A stretch of 64,000 bases of DNA, from contig JAEZIZ010000100.1 in the NCBI GenBank assembly GCA_023415915.1, positions 7,304 to 71,303 of the forward strand. The letters are read 5' to 3'. The position numbers were made by a program, and so were the translations under genes. The stretch's first letter is position 1, and every line of letters starts with the position of its first letter. The DNA comes from Bacillota bacterium. Its GTDB lineage: Bacteria; Bacillota; Clostridia; Christensenellales; SZUA-584. The notes beneath the pieces are model-generated. The model ran no database searches. It was not told the origin of the DNA and saw nothing but the letters and a program-made list of their open reading frames with translations. This document shows positions 33,285 through 42,236 of the stretch, piece after piece.

Positions 33285-34669
33285 CTACTTCTCTCTATGT
33301 TCTTTCAATCGCTGTTCAAACTCGTGCGAGCGCATCCTTAAGTCTATGCTTGAACCGTCTATCGCGTTTACCGCAAAAACGCTCTTCCATTCATCGATCA
33401 CCTTGCTTTTATAATCGACATAAAATGTATAATAGACGAGCCATGTAGGGGAAAGCGTCTGGTGCTGTAGGTCGTCTTTTATAGGCACAAGCACATTCGC
33501 TAGCATTACTCTGTCAACGGATATGTCGCATTCTCCGTTTGCCCATCCGTCTTCAGCACTCTTTGAATAGCCGTATTTTATATTACTCTTTATCCTTTCC
33601 TTAACATCTTCAAACGGCAGCAGCGATACATTTTCGTTAAGCGTTTCAATTACCTCGATAGGGTCTGTCCAAGAAAAGAATTGTATACCGGTTTCATCGA
33701 CGTACACGGTTATCGTGTCCTGCCTCCACCTTTCCGTATATTCCTCCGAACGAAAATCCAGCAGACCTGTGAATTGCACTGTATTAAGATCAACAGGAAT
33801 ACTATTTCCATCATTTCTCGTTAATGTGAACTGCCACCCTTTCGATACTATCTCTGCCGTATACGTATATACGATTCGCGCTTTTTCATAAGCTGCTATG
33901 CCGTAATCTTTTATGCCAAGTTCTAAACAAGCGCGTTCACTTTATCAAGCGCCTCTTCTTTGCTTATCTTTATATCTTCAATAGTCGCCCCCGCCGGTTC
34001 TCCAGGTATAGCCCCGCCGTCTTTAAGCCATGATTCGCCCTGAAGTACTCCATACTTTTCAGTAGTCATTGTTATACAGCTTTCCCTTGCACTGATATGC
34101 ATTCTTAAGCCCGAAGGTAAATAATATGTATTATTAAATGGAATGGCGTTGACTTTGTCGCCTACGGACCCGAAAACTTCTTCGGGCGCGTTTTTTATCT
34201 GTCGTTCCAGTTCGGCGATGCGCTGCTTTTGCCCCTCGTATGGCTCCCACCTTGCGCCGTTATCGTCTTCAACATACATCCCTCTTTTTGCTGCTATCAG
34301 TTGGTCCGACAATTCTTCCTTTGTATCTGACGTTTCTCTTACTCCCGTTGATTCCTTCGTAAAGTATCTTACTATTTTGTCCGCTGATTCGGCGTCAAAC
34401 TCACGCTGCTTTACTTTATATACAGGGAATATATTCGTATCGGGCAGTATTAATTCTGCGTCTATCTTGCAGTTAAGACCGGGTATATCGTACTGCTCTT
34501 TCCACGCTGTTTCTTCCGTTACCGGCTTTGCCAAGGCGGGCGTGGACTGTATAGTTTCCTCCAGCTTGCCGTCCGCTTTGTTTACCACAACGGGCTTCTC
34601 CGGCGTCGGCTGGCATGAGGCGAGCAATACGGCAATCACCAGAACGGCGAGCGCGGCTTTAAGCTTCAT
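33285..34669 (-). pseudogene. DUF6034-like lipoprotein gene broken by a frameshift
   Basis: Two reading frames together make one protein. The first (34669 to 33923) starts MKLKAALAVLVIAVLLASCQ, a lipoprotein signal with LASC, and ends in ALDKVNALV-stop. The second frame begins without a start at about 33925 with LELGIKDYGIAAYEKARIVYTYTAEIV and runs on to 33285. The joint is at GTTTAGAA, where reading back one base restores the frame, as if one T were lost. Together they give about 460 residues that fit my memory of DUF6034 proteins (QPTPEKPVVVNKADGKLEE near the start). It may be a true inactivating mutation or a sequencing error; the site is not a clear slippery heptamer. Confidence 0.75.
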
Positions 34670-34800
34670 GCGCTAACCCCTATCGTCATTGTAATTATTG
34701 TTATTATATGGAACATCATAAGCTCATAGTATAACGGCGGGCTTCGATTATCAATTGCAGTAATCTATGCCTAAGATTGTTGTCATGAAGTTAAAGCAAA

Positions 34801-34826
34801 AGCGCCGCGTACTTATACGCGGCGCC
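34801..34826 (-). terminator. Terminator of the zinc-ribbon gene
   Basis: GGCGCCGCGTA and TACGCGGCGC pair with a two- to four-base loop and are followed by TTTTGC on the minus strand. The plus strand also ends in TTGTTTTT. Confidence 0.75.
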
Positions 34827-34873
34827 TTGTTTTTAGGATTTTCACCTACCACCGAATTTTGTCGGCTTCCCTT

Positions 34874-35152
34874 TTAATAGCGGCTCCTCTTTGCCCTGAA
34901 GCAGTCGCTACAATATACAGGCCTCTCTCCAGTAGGCTGGAAAGGAACCATCGTGGTCGCTCCGCATTCCGCGCAAACCGCTTCGTGCATCGGGCGCTCT
35001 TCTCTCCTCTGGCGCTTTCTCTGATCACGGCAATTCGGGCATCTCTTGGGATCGTTTACATATCCCTTCTCCTGAAAGAATTCCTGCTCCGACGCCGTAA
35101 AATCAAATTCGGCTCCGCAGTCCACGCAAGTCAGTGTTCTGTCTTCAAACAT
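34874..35152 (-). CDS. Small zinc-ribbon protein
   Basis: A protein of 92 residues. CVDCGAEF and CPNCRDQR form one zinc ribbon, and CAECGATTMVPFQPTGERPVYCSDC another. This double ribbon of the zf-trcl/CxxC-x-CxxC type is frequent in Clostridia and Chloroflexi, and its job is unknown; a nucleic acid-linked role is often assumed. AAAGGAG precedes the start, and a strong terminator ends it. Confidence 0.85.
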   Translation of the reverse strand: MFEDRTLTCVDCGAEFDFTASEQEFFQEKGYVNDPKRCPNCRDQRKRQRREERPMHEAVCAECGATTMVPFQPTGERPVYCSDCFRAKRSRY

Positions 35153-35407
35153 GTTTTCTCCTTTAATTACTTTCCATGGTACATAAGCGAGATGATTCTT
35201 AACACCGGATAGGTTTTTGGAACACTACTTGGTTAGGATCAGCTTCTTTGACCATTGTATTATATTATACGCAGCATCTTCATGCTGTGTATAAATTATA
35301 ATATCATTTTATTTATATATAACTTGTTTATGGTCATATATGAACTATATATATCATTTTTTTATGCATTAGTCAACACTTGCGTTTTTAAGCGCGTTTT
35401 CGGGCTT

Positions 35408-37165
35408 TTATGCCGGCGGCTGCGCTGGCGGGTTCTCAGGAGTCGGTTCGACAGGCGCAGGCGGCAAAGTAGCGGGATCCGGCCCCCACCAATACGTTTT
35501 TCCGTTTATCGGGCGTATATCGACCTTTTCAAACTTCTCCTTCTTATACTCGGTACCGTCAAGCTTTAAATAATGCTTGTATGTCTGCGCCCTTTGGCCC
35601 TTACGGGCTTCGGCGTATACTTTATACCCGTTAACCGGAACCGGCGTACCGTCGGGCAGCGTCTGCGTGTTATATATGTTTATCATCTGCGGTTCGCCGT
35701 ACGATCCGAGGCTCTCGGAACTATAATCGAGTATTACCTCTTCATTGGTAGCCGGGTCTATCACCGGCGCGCCGTAAACTTCGACGGTAACGCTTTTGTC
35801 CTCAGGATTCATGTACGAAACGATATAAAGCGGCGTTGTATACGGATTCGTAAACTTTAAATCCGGCCCGCCCGTGCTTATCGTCGCGTCAAGCCCTTTG
35901 GGCATATACCCCGACACTATGGAATGGTGCTGGGATACTATCTCTTTGCTCGTCAGCCCGCAGCGTATAACGGCATTATAAAGCGTGCTCGATATCTGGC
36001 ATACGCCTCCGCCCGGCTGGTCCACATACCCGCCGTCCACTATTCCTGAAGCGGCTTTCCAGCCGTTGCTCAAATAGCGCGGCCCCGCGGTTTCGTTTAT
36101 AGACCACTGCACGCCCGGCTGAAGTATCTGCCCGCAGATTATGCTCGACATCTTCGCTACGTTCCAGTTCCTTGCCTTGCTGTTATGGTCAGAATAGCTG
36201 GACGTCCACGACGTTATAAGGTGGGTCTGCTGCTTTATCTGGTCGAGTTTGACTGTAGGTTCCGTGACCTCTACCGGTACCGTTATCGTAGAGAACGTGT
36301 GGCTCTTTATCTGGCCCATAAGCTCGTCGAATATCGCTTCCGTATCCGTTACGAGTCCCGTCTGTTCGGACGTGTAATAGAATCGCGCTATGTTGGCCGC
36401 CGCGGCTCCTTTAAAATCCTTTACGTAATGGTCGTTGTCCCAGAACTGATACCTGATAGCGGGAGGCATCTCTTCGGGAGCGAGCCGCACGAGATTCTCT
36501 GGGTATACGATAGTCTTGCCGGCCGAGCAGTTCTCAATCATCTGCTGCTTGTCCGGCTCATAAGGAGTCGCCGTTCCGTCCGCGTTGAGAGTGTAGCCCC
36601 AAGGCATGAACGTAAAGCTCGCTTCCCTCGGCTCTTTATCGAGCTGGGTCTTAAGCTGTGCTAATCTGCCGCGCAAATCTTCCTCGCTTATGCTCAAAGC
36701 GATATCAAACTTCTTGCCCGAGTCCAAGCCCTCTACGGCGGCTTGCTTTCTCTCCTCGAAAGTTCCCGTATGCCCGAAGCTTAAAGCCTGCGATATTATC
36801 GAATCGTAATCCGTCGTTATGCCGAAATCGGCGGCTGAATATTCAATCACCTCGCCGTTAACGTTCAGCGATATTTTCACGCCTGCGATAAGAGCTTCCT
36901 CAAGCGGTTTCGTCGCTTCTATCGCCTGCTCTTTGGTCATGCCGGATATGTCCACTCCGCCCACCGACACTCCCTTTATCGCGGTGCCGAAATCGACTAT
37001 GCGAACGGCGTCCGTCGAGCTGCCCAGCAGCAGCACGCCCGCTACTGCGGCAGCGGCAATAAGCACGCATGCAGAAATTATAAGAAATACTTTAGAGAAA
37101 TTGCTTCCGTTTTTTCTTTTTCCAGAAGATAATATGTCAAGATCAAGTGTTTTCTTTGCAGCCAT
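35408..37165 (-). CDS. VanW-family protein with peptidoglycan-binding domains (paralogue 1)
   Basis: A membrane-anchored wall protein of 585 residues. A basic start and span (about residues 26-49) lead to two PG_binding_4-type domains (GVSVGGVDISGMTKEQAIEATKPLE near 65 and the following 200 residues). The VanW domain runs from about residue 340: ASGIVDGGYVDQPGGGVCQISSTLYNAVIRCGL. A low-complexity PAPVEPTPENPPAQPPA tail closes it. VanW is of unknown biochemistry but linked to vancomycin-resistance clusters and the wall. The two following genes on this strand's upstream side are paralogues. Confidence 0.87.
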   Translation of the reverse strand: MAAKKTLDLDILSSGKRKNGSNFSKVFLIISACVLIAAAAVAGVLLLGSSTDAVRIVDFGTAIKGVSVGGVDISGMTKEQAIEATKPLEEALIAGVKISLNVNGEVIEYSAADFGITTDYDSIISQALSFGHTGTFEERKQAAVEGLDSGKKFDIALSISEEDLRGRLAQLKTQLDKEPREASFTFMPWGYTLNADGTATPYEPDKQQMIENCSAGKTIVYPENLVRLAPEEMPPAIRYQFWDNDHYVKDFKGAAAANIARFYYTSEQTGLVTDTEAIFDELMGQIKSHTFSTITVPVEVTEPTVKLDQIKQQTHLITSWTSSYSDHNSKARNWNVAKMSSIICGQILQPGVQWSINETAGPRYLSNGWKAASGIVDGGYVDQPGGGVCQISSTLYNAVIRCGLTSKEIVSQHHSIVSGYMPKGLDATISTGGPDLKFTNPYTTPLYIVSYMNPEDKSVTVEVYGAPVIDPATNEEVILDYSSESLGSYGEPQMINIYNTQTLPDGTPVPVNGYKVYAEARKGQRAQTYKHYLKLDGTEYKKEKFEKVDIRPINGKTYWWGPDPATLPPAPVEPTPENPPAQPPA

Positions 37166-37370
37166 ATGGTTCCTTCCTTATCGCTATAACAGGTACATAG
37201 CTATTCAATGATACAATAAAACGCGCCCGTTGTAAACAGCATATTACAAAGGCGTAATACTAACCAAGCGCCCAAAAAGAGGATATACTTTAAAGGCGTC
37301 AATTCAATTTTACACAATATTGATAATCTTATACTGTAATTTTACACTATCGCCTGCATTAAATCTACCT

Positions 37371-37397
37371 CCCGTCAAGCCTCACGGCTTGCTGGGG
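37371..37397. repeat. Hairpin repeat copy (CCCGTCAAGCC variant)
   Basis: CCCGTCAAGCC pairs imperfectly with GGCTTGCTGGGG around TCAC, followed by TGCCCC. It lies in the 313-base gap between VanW paralogues 1 and 2, which otherwise holds no gene. Confidence 0.65.
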
Positions 37398-37479
37398 TGC
37401 CCCAATATCAACAAACGCTTCTTTATGCCATAAGCGCGTTGCCATTACCTCACTTTGCAAAGTATGGCTTTTAGCACGG

Positions 37480-39225
37480 TCACTGCGCCGGCGGCGCCTG
37501 CGGCGAGTTAGGGTCAACAGGCGGAACCAGCGCGGGGTTCGGGTAATTGCAGTATATTTTCCCGTTTATCGGCTTTATAATTACATGGTCGAATTCTTCC
37601 GATTTATATTTCGTTCCGTCAAGCTTTTTAAAATGCCTGTATGTCTGTATTTTCTTGCCGTCCTGCATTTCAGCGTACCGCTTCTCCGTTCCCGGGTCTA
37701 TAGGCGTGCCGTCGGAAAGAGCCGTCTGGTCATAGAAGTACTCTTCTATCGGAGCGGCGCCGTAGGGCCCCATATCATTCGAGCTGAAGTCGTAAATTAC
37801 CGCTTCGCCCGTCTCGGCATCGGTGGGCGCAGCGCCGTAAATCTCCACGGAAACGCTCTTTGACTCAGGGTTCATGTAAGAAACGATATACAGCGGGACA
37901 GCGTACGGGTTCGTAAGCCTCAAATCCGGGCTCGGCGTGCTTATCGTAGCGTCCATACCTAAAGGTATATACCCCGATATAATAGAGTGGTGCCTGGATT
38001 CTATGTCGTCTTTTTTAAGGCCGCAGCGGATAGCCGCGTTATAGAGAGTGCTCGACACCTGGCAGACGCCTCCTCCCGGTTGGTCGACATAGCCTCCGTC
38101 CACTATTCCCGACGCTTTTTTCCATTCCCCATTGTCTTTGCGCGGACCGGCCGTTTCGTTCATCGACCACTTAACGCCCGGCTGAAGTATCTGGCCGCAT
38201 ATTATGTCCGACATCTTCGCTACGTTCCATACCCTGTCGTGCTTGTCGTGTTTGTTGGCCGCGTAGCTTGAAGTCCACGATGTAATCAGCTGCGTCTGCT
38301 GTTTCACCTGGTCGAGCCTTACGCCCGGCTCCGTTACCTCGGCGGGCACGGTTATCGTAGCAAATACGCCGCTCTTAATCTGCCCCATCAGCTCGTCGTA
38401 TATGGCGCCCGTGTCGGTTATAAGCCCTGTCTGCTCCGGCGCATAGAAGAAACGCGCTATGTCCGCCGCAGCGGGAGTGTAGTTTTCTACATACTTTGTA
38501 TCTTTATAATACTGATAACGTATGGCGGGAGGCATGTCCTCTTTTTTTATTCGCACGATATTTTCAGGGTAGCTAAGCGCCTTTAGGTCCGCGCTGTCTT
38601 CAATCATTTTTTGCATGTCCGGTTGGTAAGCCGTTGCCGTTCCATCCGCATTCAGCGTATACCCCCACGGCATGAACGTAAAGCTCGCGTCCATGGGCGC
38701 TTTATCCAGCTCCGCTTTAAGCTCCGCAAGCTCGGAGCGCAGCGTGTTTTCCTCCATTACAAGCTTTATGTCGTATTTTACGCCGTGCTCTAAAGCGGCC
38801 TTTGCGTCTTCCACGCGCTGCTCGAGCGTTCCCGTATGTCCTATTTTAAACGCCTTGTCCATTATTTCCTTATAGTCGGTGGTTACGGAAAAATCTTCGG
38901 CGGTATATTCGATTATTTGGCCGTTTACGTCCAGCGATATGTTTACGGTGCTAAGAAGTGCGGGTTCAAGGCCCGCGGTCGCTTCCATCGCCTGCTCCCT
39001 CGTCATGCCGGATATGTCAATCCCGCCTACAGAGACGCCCTTTATGGCAGTTCCGAAATCGACGACGCGCATAGCGGCCCGGCTGCTTCCGAAAAGCAGT
39101 ATTGCAGATACCGCTATAGCGGCTATAAGCACGCACGCAGCCGCGATAAGGAACGCCTTTGAGCTTATCGGCCGCCTCGCCCCCGCCCTCCGGCGGTACG
39201 TCCTTCGTTTGTACTTCACAGCCAT
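37480..39225 (-). CDS. VanW-family protein (paralogue 2)
   Basis: A protein of 581 residues with the same order as paralogue 1: basic start (KYKRRTYRRRAGARR), span, PG_binding_4-type domains and VanW. Long stretches are identical to paralogue 1, such as SASFTFMPWGYTLNADGTAT-like and the GIVDGGYVDQPGGGVCQ motif, so the two come from a fairly recent duplication. The proline-rich tail is shorter (PPVDPNSPQAPPAQ). It is probably wall-bound at the outer face. Confidence 0.87.
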   Translation of the reverse strand: MAVKYKRRTYRRRAGARRPISSKAFLIAAACVLIAAIAVSAILLFGSSRAAMRVVDFGTAIKGVSVGGIDISGMTREQAMEATAGLEPALLSTVNISLDVNGQIIEYTAEDFSVTTDYKEIMDKAFKIGHTGTLEQRVEDAKAALEHGVKYDIKLVMEENTLRSELAELKAELDKAPMDASFTFMPWGYTLNADGTATAYQPDMQKMIEDSADLKALSYPENIVRIKKEDMPPAIRYQYYKDTKYVENYTPAAADIARFFYAPEQTGLITDTGAIYDELMGQIKSGVFATITVPAEVTEPGVRLDQVKQQTQLITSWTSSYAANKHDKHDRVWNVAKMSDIICGQILQPGVKWSMNETAGPRKDNGEWKKASGIVDGGYVDQPGGGVCQVSSTLYNAAIRCGLKKDDIESRHHSIISGYIPLGMDATISTPSPDLRLTNPYAVPLYIVSYMNPESKSVSVEIYGAAPTDAETGEAVIYDFSSNDMGPYGAAPIEEYFYDQTALSDGTPIDPGTEKRYAEMQDGKKIQTYRHFKKLDGTKYKSEEFDHVIIKPINGKIYCNYPNPALVPPVDPNSPQAPPAQ

Positions 39226-39397
39226 ATTACGCCTTTCTTTTACATCGTTTATTAATAATTACAGTTATATACACCGCAATGATACAATAATAAAACGCCG
39301 TTTGCAAATACCAAGCGGCGTTTTAAAAGAAATTTAATCCAAACTTAAAAAGCTGTGACTTAAATGTAAAATACCCTTTATGTTTATAACAATTCCG

Positions 39398-40891
39398 TCA
39401 TGCCGCGGGCGACGCTGCCGGGTCGGGGGCGCCCAGCGCCGGGTCGGGGAAGTTGCAGTAATACTCACCCTGGAACACGGCGTACGTTGTCGTCGTAAAG
39501 AATTCGGGCGTTCCCACCATGTTGCCGTCCTTGTCGACGTAATACTTGTATATCTCCCACACCTGGCCTTCTCTCGGCTTTATCCATTCCCTTTGTTTGC
39601 CCGGGGCAATAGGATCGCCGTCAGGGTCCGCCGCGCAATTGTAATGCATAATAGGCGGCGCGGGAGGCGTCGTTTGTACCTTCTGCCTCTTGAACTCTAT
39701 CGAATATCCGTTCTTAATCGGCGGGCCGTAAAACTCGACTGTCACCGTCTTATTGCCCTCGTCCACATGGCAAATGATCAAAACGGGGTATTGGAACGGA
39801 TTGTGCAGCACCAGGTCAGGACCGCCCGTGCTTATAGTGGCGTCCATGCCCGCATCGATATAATCCGACGGCCAGCTGTGCGGCCTTCTCTTTACAATTT
39901 CAATCTCTGAACGTATCGCCGCATTATAAATCGTGCTCGAGACCTGGCATACCCCGCCGCCGTACTGTTCGGAATACCTTCCGTTCTCTATACCGTCCGC
40001 TTCCGTCCAGCCCAGTTCTTTAGCGGTCTGCGCATTTCGCGGCCCTGCTGCGTCGTTAACAGACCAATCCTTGCCCGGCGCTATTACCGACCCGTTTACC
40101 AGCCCCGCGATTATGTTGATATTCTTCACCCTGTCTTTGCTGTCATGTTTCTCGAACGACGAAGACCACGAGCGTATGAGCCCAACGTTTTCTTTCAGCT
40201 TCGCCGCAGTCAGCTTAGGCTCTATCGTAATATACGGCGCTTCCACTGCGCTGAAATTGCCGCTGTTTATGTTGTCGCAGATAAGCGCGGAAAGCTGTGC
40301 GATGCTTACGTCCACGCCCTTTACTTCGTCAACGAAAACAATGTTCTGCCCCGGCGTCCATGTATCCGCAGCTTTCAGCGTCGCGTCCTGAGGCAGTATG
40401 TCGTATTCCGCCTTATGCGCCTGCAGCGCTTGTGCTGCTGCGTCCGCGCTTGCGTATATCGCGGGGAAGTTCTTGCCGCTCTCCTTCGCCTGTTTTCTCT
40501 GCTCGTCCTTTTTATCTCCTGTGTTTCCCCATTTTATAGCGTTTTTAAGCGCGCCTTCCACCCCGGGTGCAATACCCAGCTCCTGCGCGCTGTATGTAAA
40601 CTCTCTGCCCTGCACTGTAAACGTATATGAAAAGCTGTTATACGCCTGCTGCGCCGCCGCCGATAGCTGCTCGTTATTCGACGCCTGCTCCACGGTCATG
40701 CCCGACACGTCAACTCCGCCGACGCTGACGCCCTCAACGAACCTCCACGAATCCAGCACTTCGGCGCTCTGCCGCCCGCCGTTTCCGCCTGTTACTATAA
40801 CTATAAGCACAGCGATGAGCATTACCACCAGCAAGCCCAGCGCCATGAATAATTGATTTAAAAGCCTTTGTTTGCTTCCTCTCCTTGGCAT
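39398..40891 (-). CDS. VanW-family protein (paralogue 3, divergent)
   Basis: A protein of 497 residues, clearly related but shorter and less similar than the other two. It has a basic start, a span (MALGLLVVMLIAVLIVIVTGG), one PG_binding_4-type region (GVSVGGVDVSGMTVEQASNN) and the VanW core (EQYGGGVCQVSSTIYNAAI, with YGGG where the others have PGGG). The start at 40891 follows GGGGGAATTCCTA. It lies 25 bases after yjbQ, so it could be co-transcribed from the rex promoter. Confidence 0.87.
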   Translation of the reverse strand: MPRRGSKQRLLNQLFMALGLLVVMLIAVLIVIVTGGNGGRQSAEVLDSWRFVEGVSVGGVDVSGMTVEQASNNEQLSAAAQQAYNSFSYTFTVQGREFTYSAQELGIAPGVEGALKNAIKWGNTGDKKDEQRKQAKESGKNFPAIYASADAAAQALQAHKAEYDILPQDATLKAADTWTPGQNIVFVDEVKGVDVSIAQLSALICDNINSGNFSAVEAPYITIEPKLTAAKLKENVGLIRSWSSSFEKHDSKDRVKNINIIAGLVNGSVIAPGKDWSVNDAAGPRNAQTAKELGWTEADGIENGRYSEQYGGGVCQVSSTIYNAAIRSEIEIVKRRPHSWPSDYIDAGMDATISTGGPDLVLHNPFQYPVLIICHVDEGNKTVTVEFYGPPIKNGYSIEFKRQKVQTTPPAPPIMHYNCAADPDGDPIAPGKQREWIKPREGQVWEIYKYYVDKDGNMVGTPEFFTTTTYAVFQGEYYCNFPDPALGAPDPAASPAA

Positions 40892-40916
40892 TAGGAATTC
40901 CCCCTGTTTGTTCCTT

Positions 40917-41312
40917 TTACTTATCACCTGTTATCTTAATATAAGCTTTTCTGTTCCTTGGTCCGTCGTACTCGCAGAAATATATGCTCTGCCATGTTCC
41001 CAGACAAAGCCTCGATTCCTCTATTATGACGCTTACCGACGAGCCGGTAAGCACCGCCTTTGTATGCGCGTCCGAGTTCCCCTCGCAATGCGCAAAGCCC
41101 GAATTTGGCACCGCGCGCTCCAGCGCGAAAAGCACGTCCCGCTTTACGTCGGGGTCGGCGTTTTCGTTTATAGCCACGCCCGCCGTCGTGTGCGGGATAA
41201 AAATGCAGGCTACGCCGCTCCTGATTCCGCTTTTCGCAACACACGCCTGCACATCTCGCGTAATATCAATAAACTCGCACCGCTTATTTGTTTTTATGTT
41301 TATCGTTTCCAC
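40917..41312 (-). CDS. yjbQ: YjbQ-family protein (UPF0047)
   Basis: A protein of 131 residues. IPHTTAGVAINENADPDV and CEGNSDAHTKAVLTGSSVSV hold the conserved His and acidic residues, and RLCLGTWQSIYFCEYDGPRNRK is the usual end. Members form trimers and some have weak thiamine-phosphate synthase activity. The start is a GTG at 41312 with AGGGAGAACC before it, inside the end of rex by 29 bases. The overlap makes co-translation with rex likely. Confidence 0.9.
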   Translation of the reverse strand: METINIKTNKRCEFIDITRDVQACVAKSGIRSGVACIFIPHTTAGVAINENADPDVKRDVLFALERAVPNSGFAHCEGNSDAHTKAVLTGSSVSVIIEESRLCLGTWQSIYFCEYDGPRNRKAYIKITGDK

Positions 41313-41937
41313 GGTTCTCCCTCATATGGTAGGACAGCACATACAGGCTGTCGCTCAAATGTACGTTTTCCACGCTTACTCCGTCGCGAGCCGTAACGTC
41401 CACGGGCGCAAAATTCCATATACCCTTCACGCCGAGGCTGGCAAGCTCGTCCGAAAGCCCCTGAGCGTATTGCTTGGGCACGGCGATTATACCGATATCG
41501 ACGTTGTTTTCCACTACAAAGTCAGCCATGGCATACATCGGCTGAACCACTAGCCCGCCTATCTCCTTGCCTATAACGGCCTTGTCCGCGTCGAACACGG
41601 CTATGATGCTGTAGCCCTCATAGGGAAAGTTCTTGTATTTAAGCAGCGCCTGCCCGATATTGCCCGCACCGACTATTATGGCTTTGTGCGAAGCCCCTAT
41701 ATCGAGTATCCTCATTATCTCCTGACGCAGCCGCGACACCTGATAGCCGTAACCCTGCTGCCCGAAACCGCCGAAACAGTTAAGGTCGCGCCTTATCTGC
41801 GAAGCGTTAAGTCTCATGTCCTTGCTCATTCTGGATGAAGAGACTTTCTCGGTGCCGTATGCCTCGAGCTCGGATAAATATCTGTAGTACTTGGGAAGCC
41901 TTCGTATTACCGCATCGGATATCCTGTACTCCTGCAT
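41284..41937 (-). CDS. rex: Redox-sensing repressor Rex
   Basis: A repressor of 217 residues that reads the NADH/NAD+ ratio. The winged helix RISDAVIRRLPKYYRYLSELEAYG...SSSRMSKDMRLNASQIRRDL is typical, followed by the Rossmann loop IIVGAGNIGQALLKY. The C-terminus VSVENVHLSDSLYVLSYHM is the domain-swap helix region. GGAGGAATGTT precedes the ATG at 41937. In Clostridia, Rex represses fermentation and hydrogenase genes; none of its usual targets are in this window, and no consensus Rex box was found at its own promoter. Confidence 0.93.
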   Translation of the reverse strand: MQEYRISDAVIRRLPKYYRYLSELEAYGTEKVSSSRMSKDMRLNASQIRRDLNCFGGFGQQGYGYQVSRLRQEIMRILDIGASHKAIIVGAGNIGQALLKYKNFPYEGYSIIAVFDADKAVIGKEIGGLVVQPMYAMADFVVENNVDIGIIAVPKQYAQGLSDELASLGVKGIWNFAPVDVTARDGVSVENVHLSDSLYVLSYHMRENRGNDKHKNK

Positions 41938-41951
41938 AACATTCCTCCCTA

Positions 41952-41993
41952 TTTTGTACATTATAGCATATTGCATGTTATCATTGTACAAAA
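41952..41993 (-). promoter_or_regulatory. rex promoter flanked by a perfect inverted repeat
   Basis: TTTTGTACA (41952-41960) and TGTACAAAA (41985-41993) are perfect nine-base arms around the core promoter. TATAAT lies at 41960-41965 on the minus strand, next to the inner edge of one arm. This differs from the known TTGTTAA-type Rex box, so the binding protein is open. Confidence 0.6.
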
Positions 41994-42013
41994 ACTTTTG
42001 CGGTGTAAAAAAG

Positions 42014-42048
42014 GCTGATTTAAGCGTTAAAAAACGCTGATTTAAGCG
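42014..42048. repeat. Two 13-base direct repeats upstream of rex
   Basis: GCTGATTTAAGCG occurs at 42014-42026 and 42036-42048, 22 bases apart, or about two helical turns. They lie about 50-85 bases upstream of the rex -10 box. Such phasing is typical of binding sites. Confidence 0.5.
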
Positions 42049-42236
42049 ATATTTTAATGTATTATCCTTGATATCCGTGTTAATTATTATATAATAATGG
42101 TATAAACTATAACGAATATCCCCAAAGTGAGCCAAGGCTGTATTATCAAGGCGCGGTCACAAAAGACGCCGCGGCAAAAGCGTTCCATATGCGCAGAGGC
42201 ATTTTATATAATTAATTTTTTCAGGAGGAATCTTTC

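Noticed and set aside
33923..33935. Programmed -1 frameshift site
   Set aside because: The local sequence CTTGTTTAG does not fit the X-XXY-YYZ slippery pattern, and no stimulating hairpin was found, so a simple indel is more likely.
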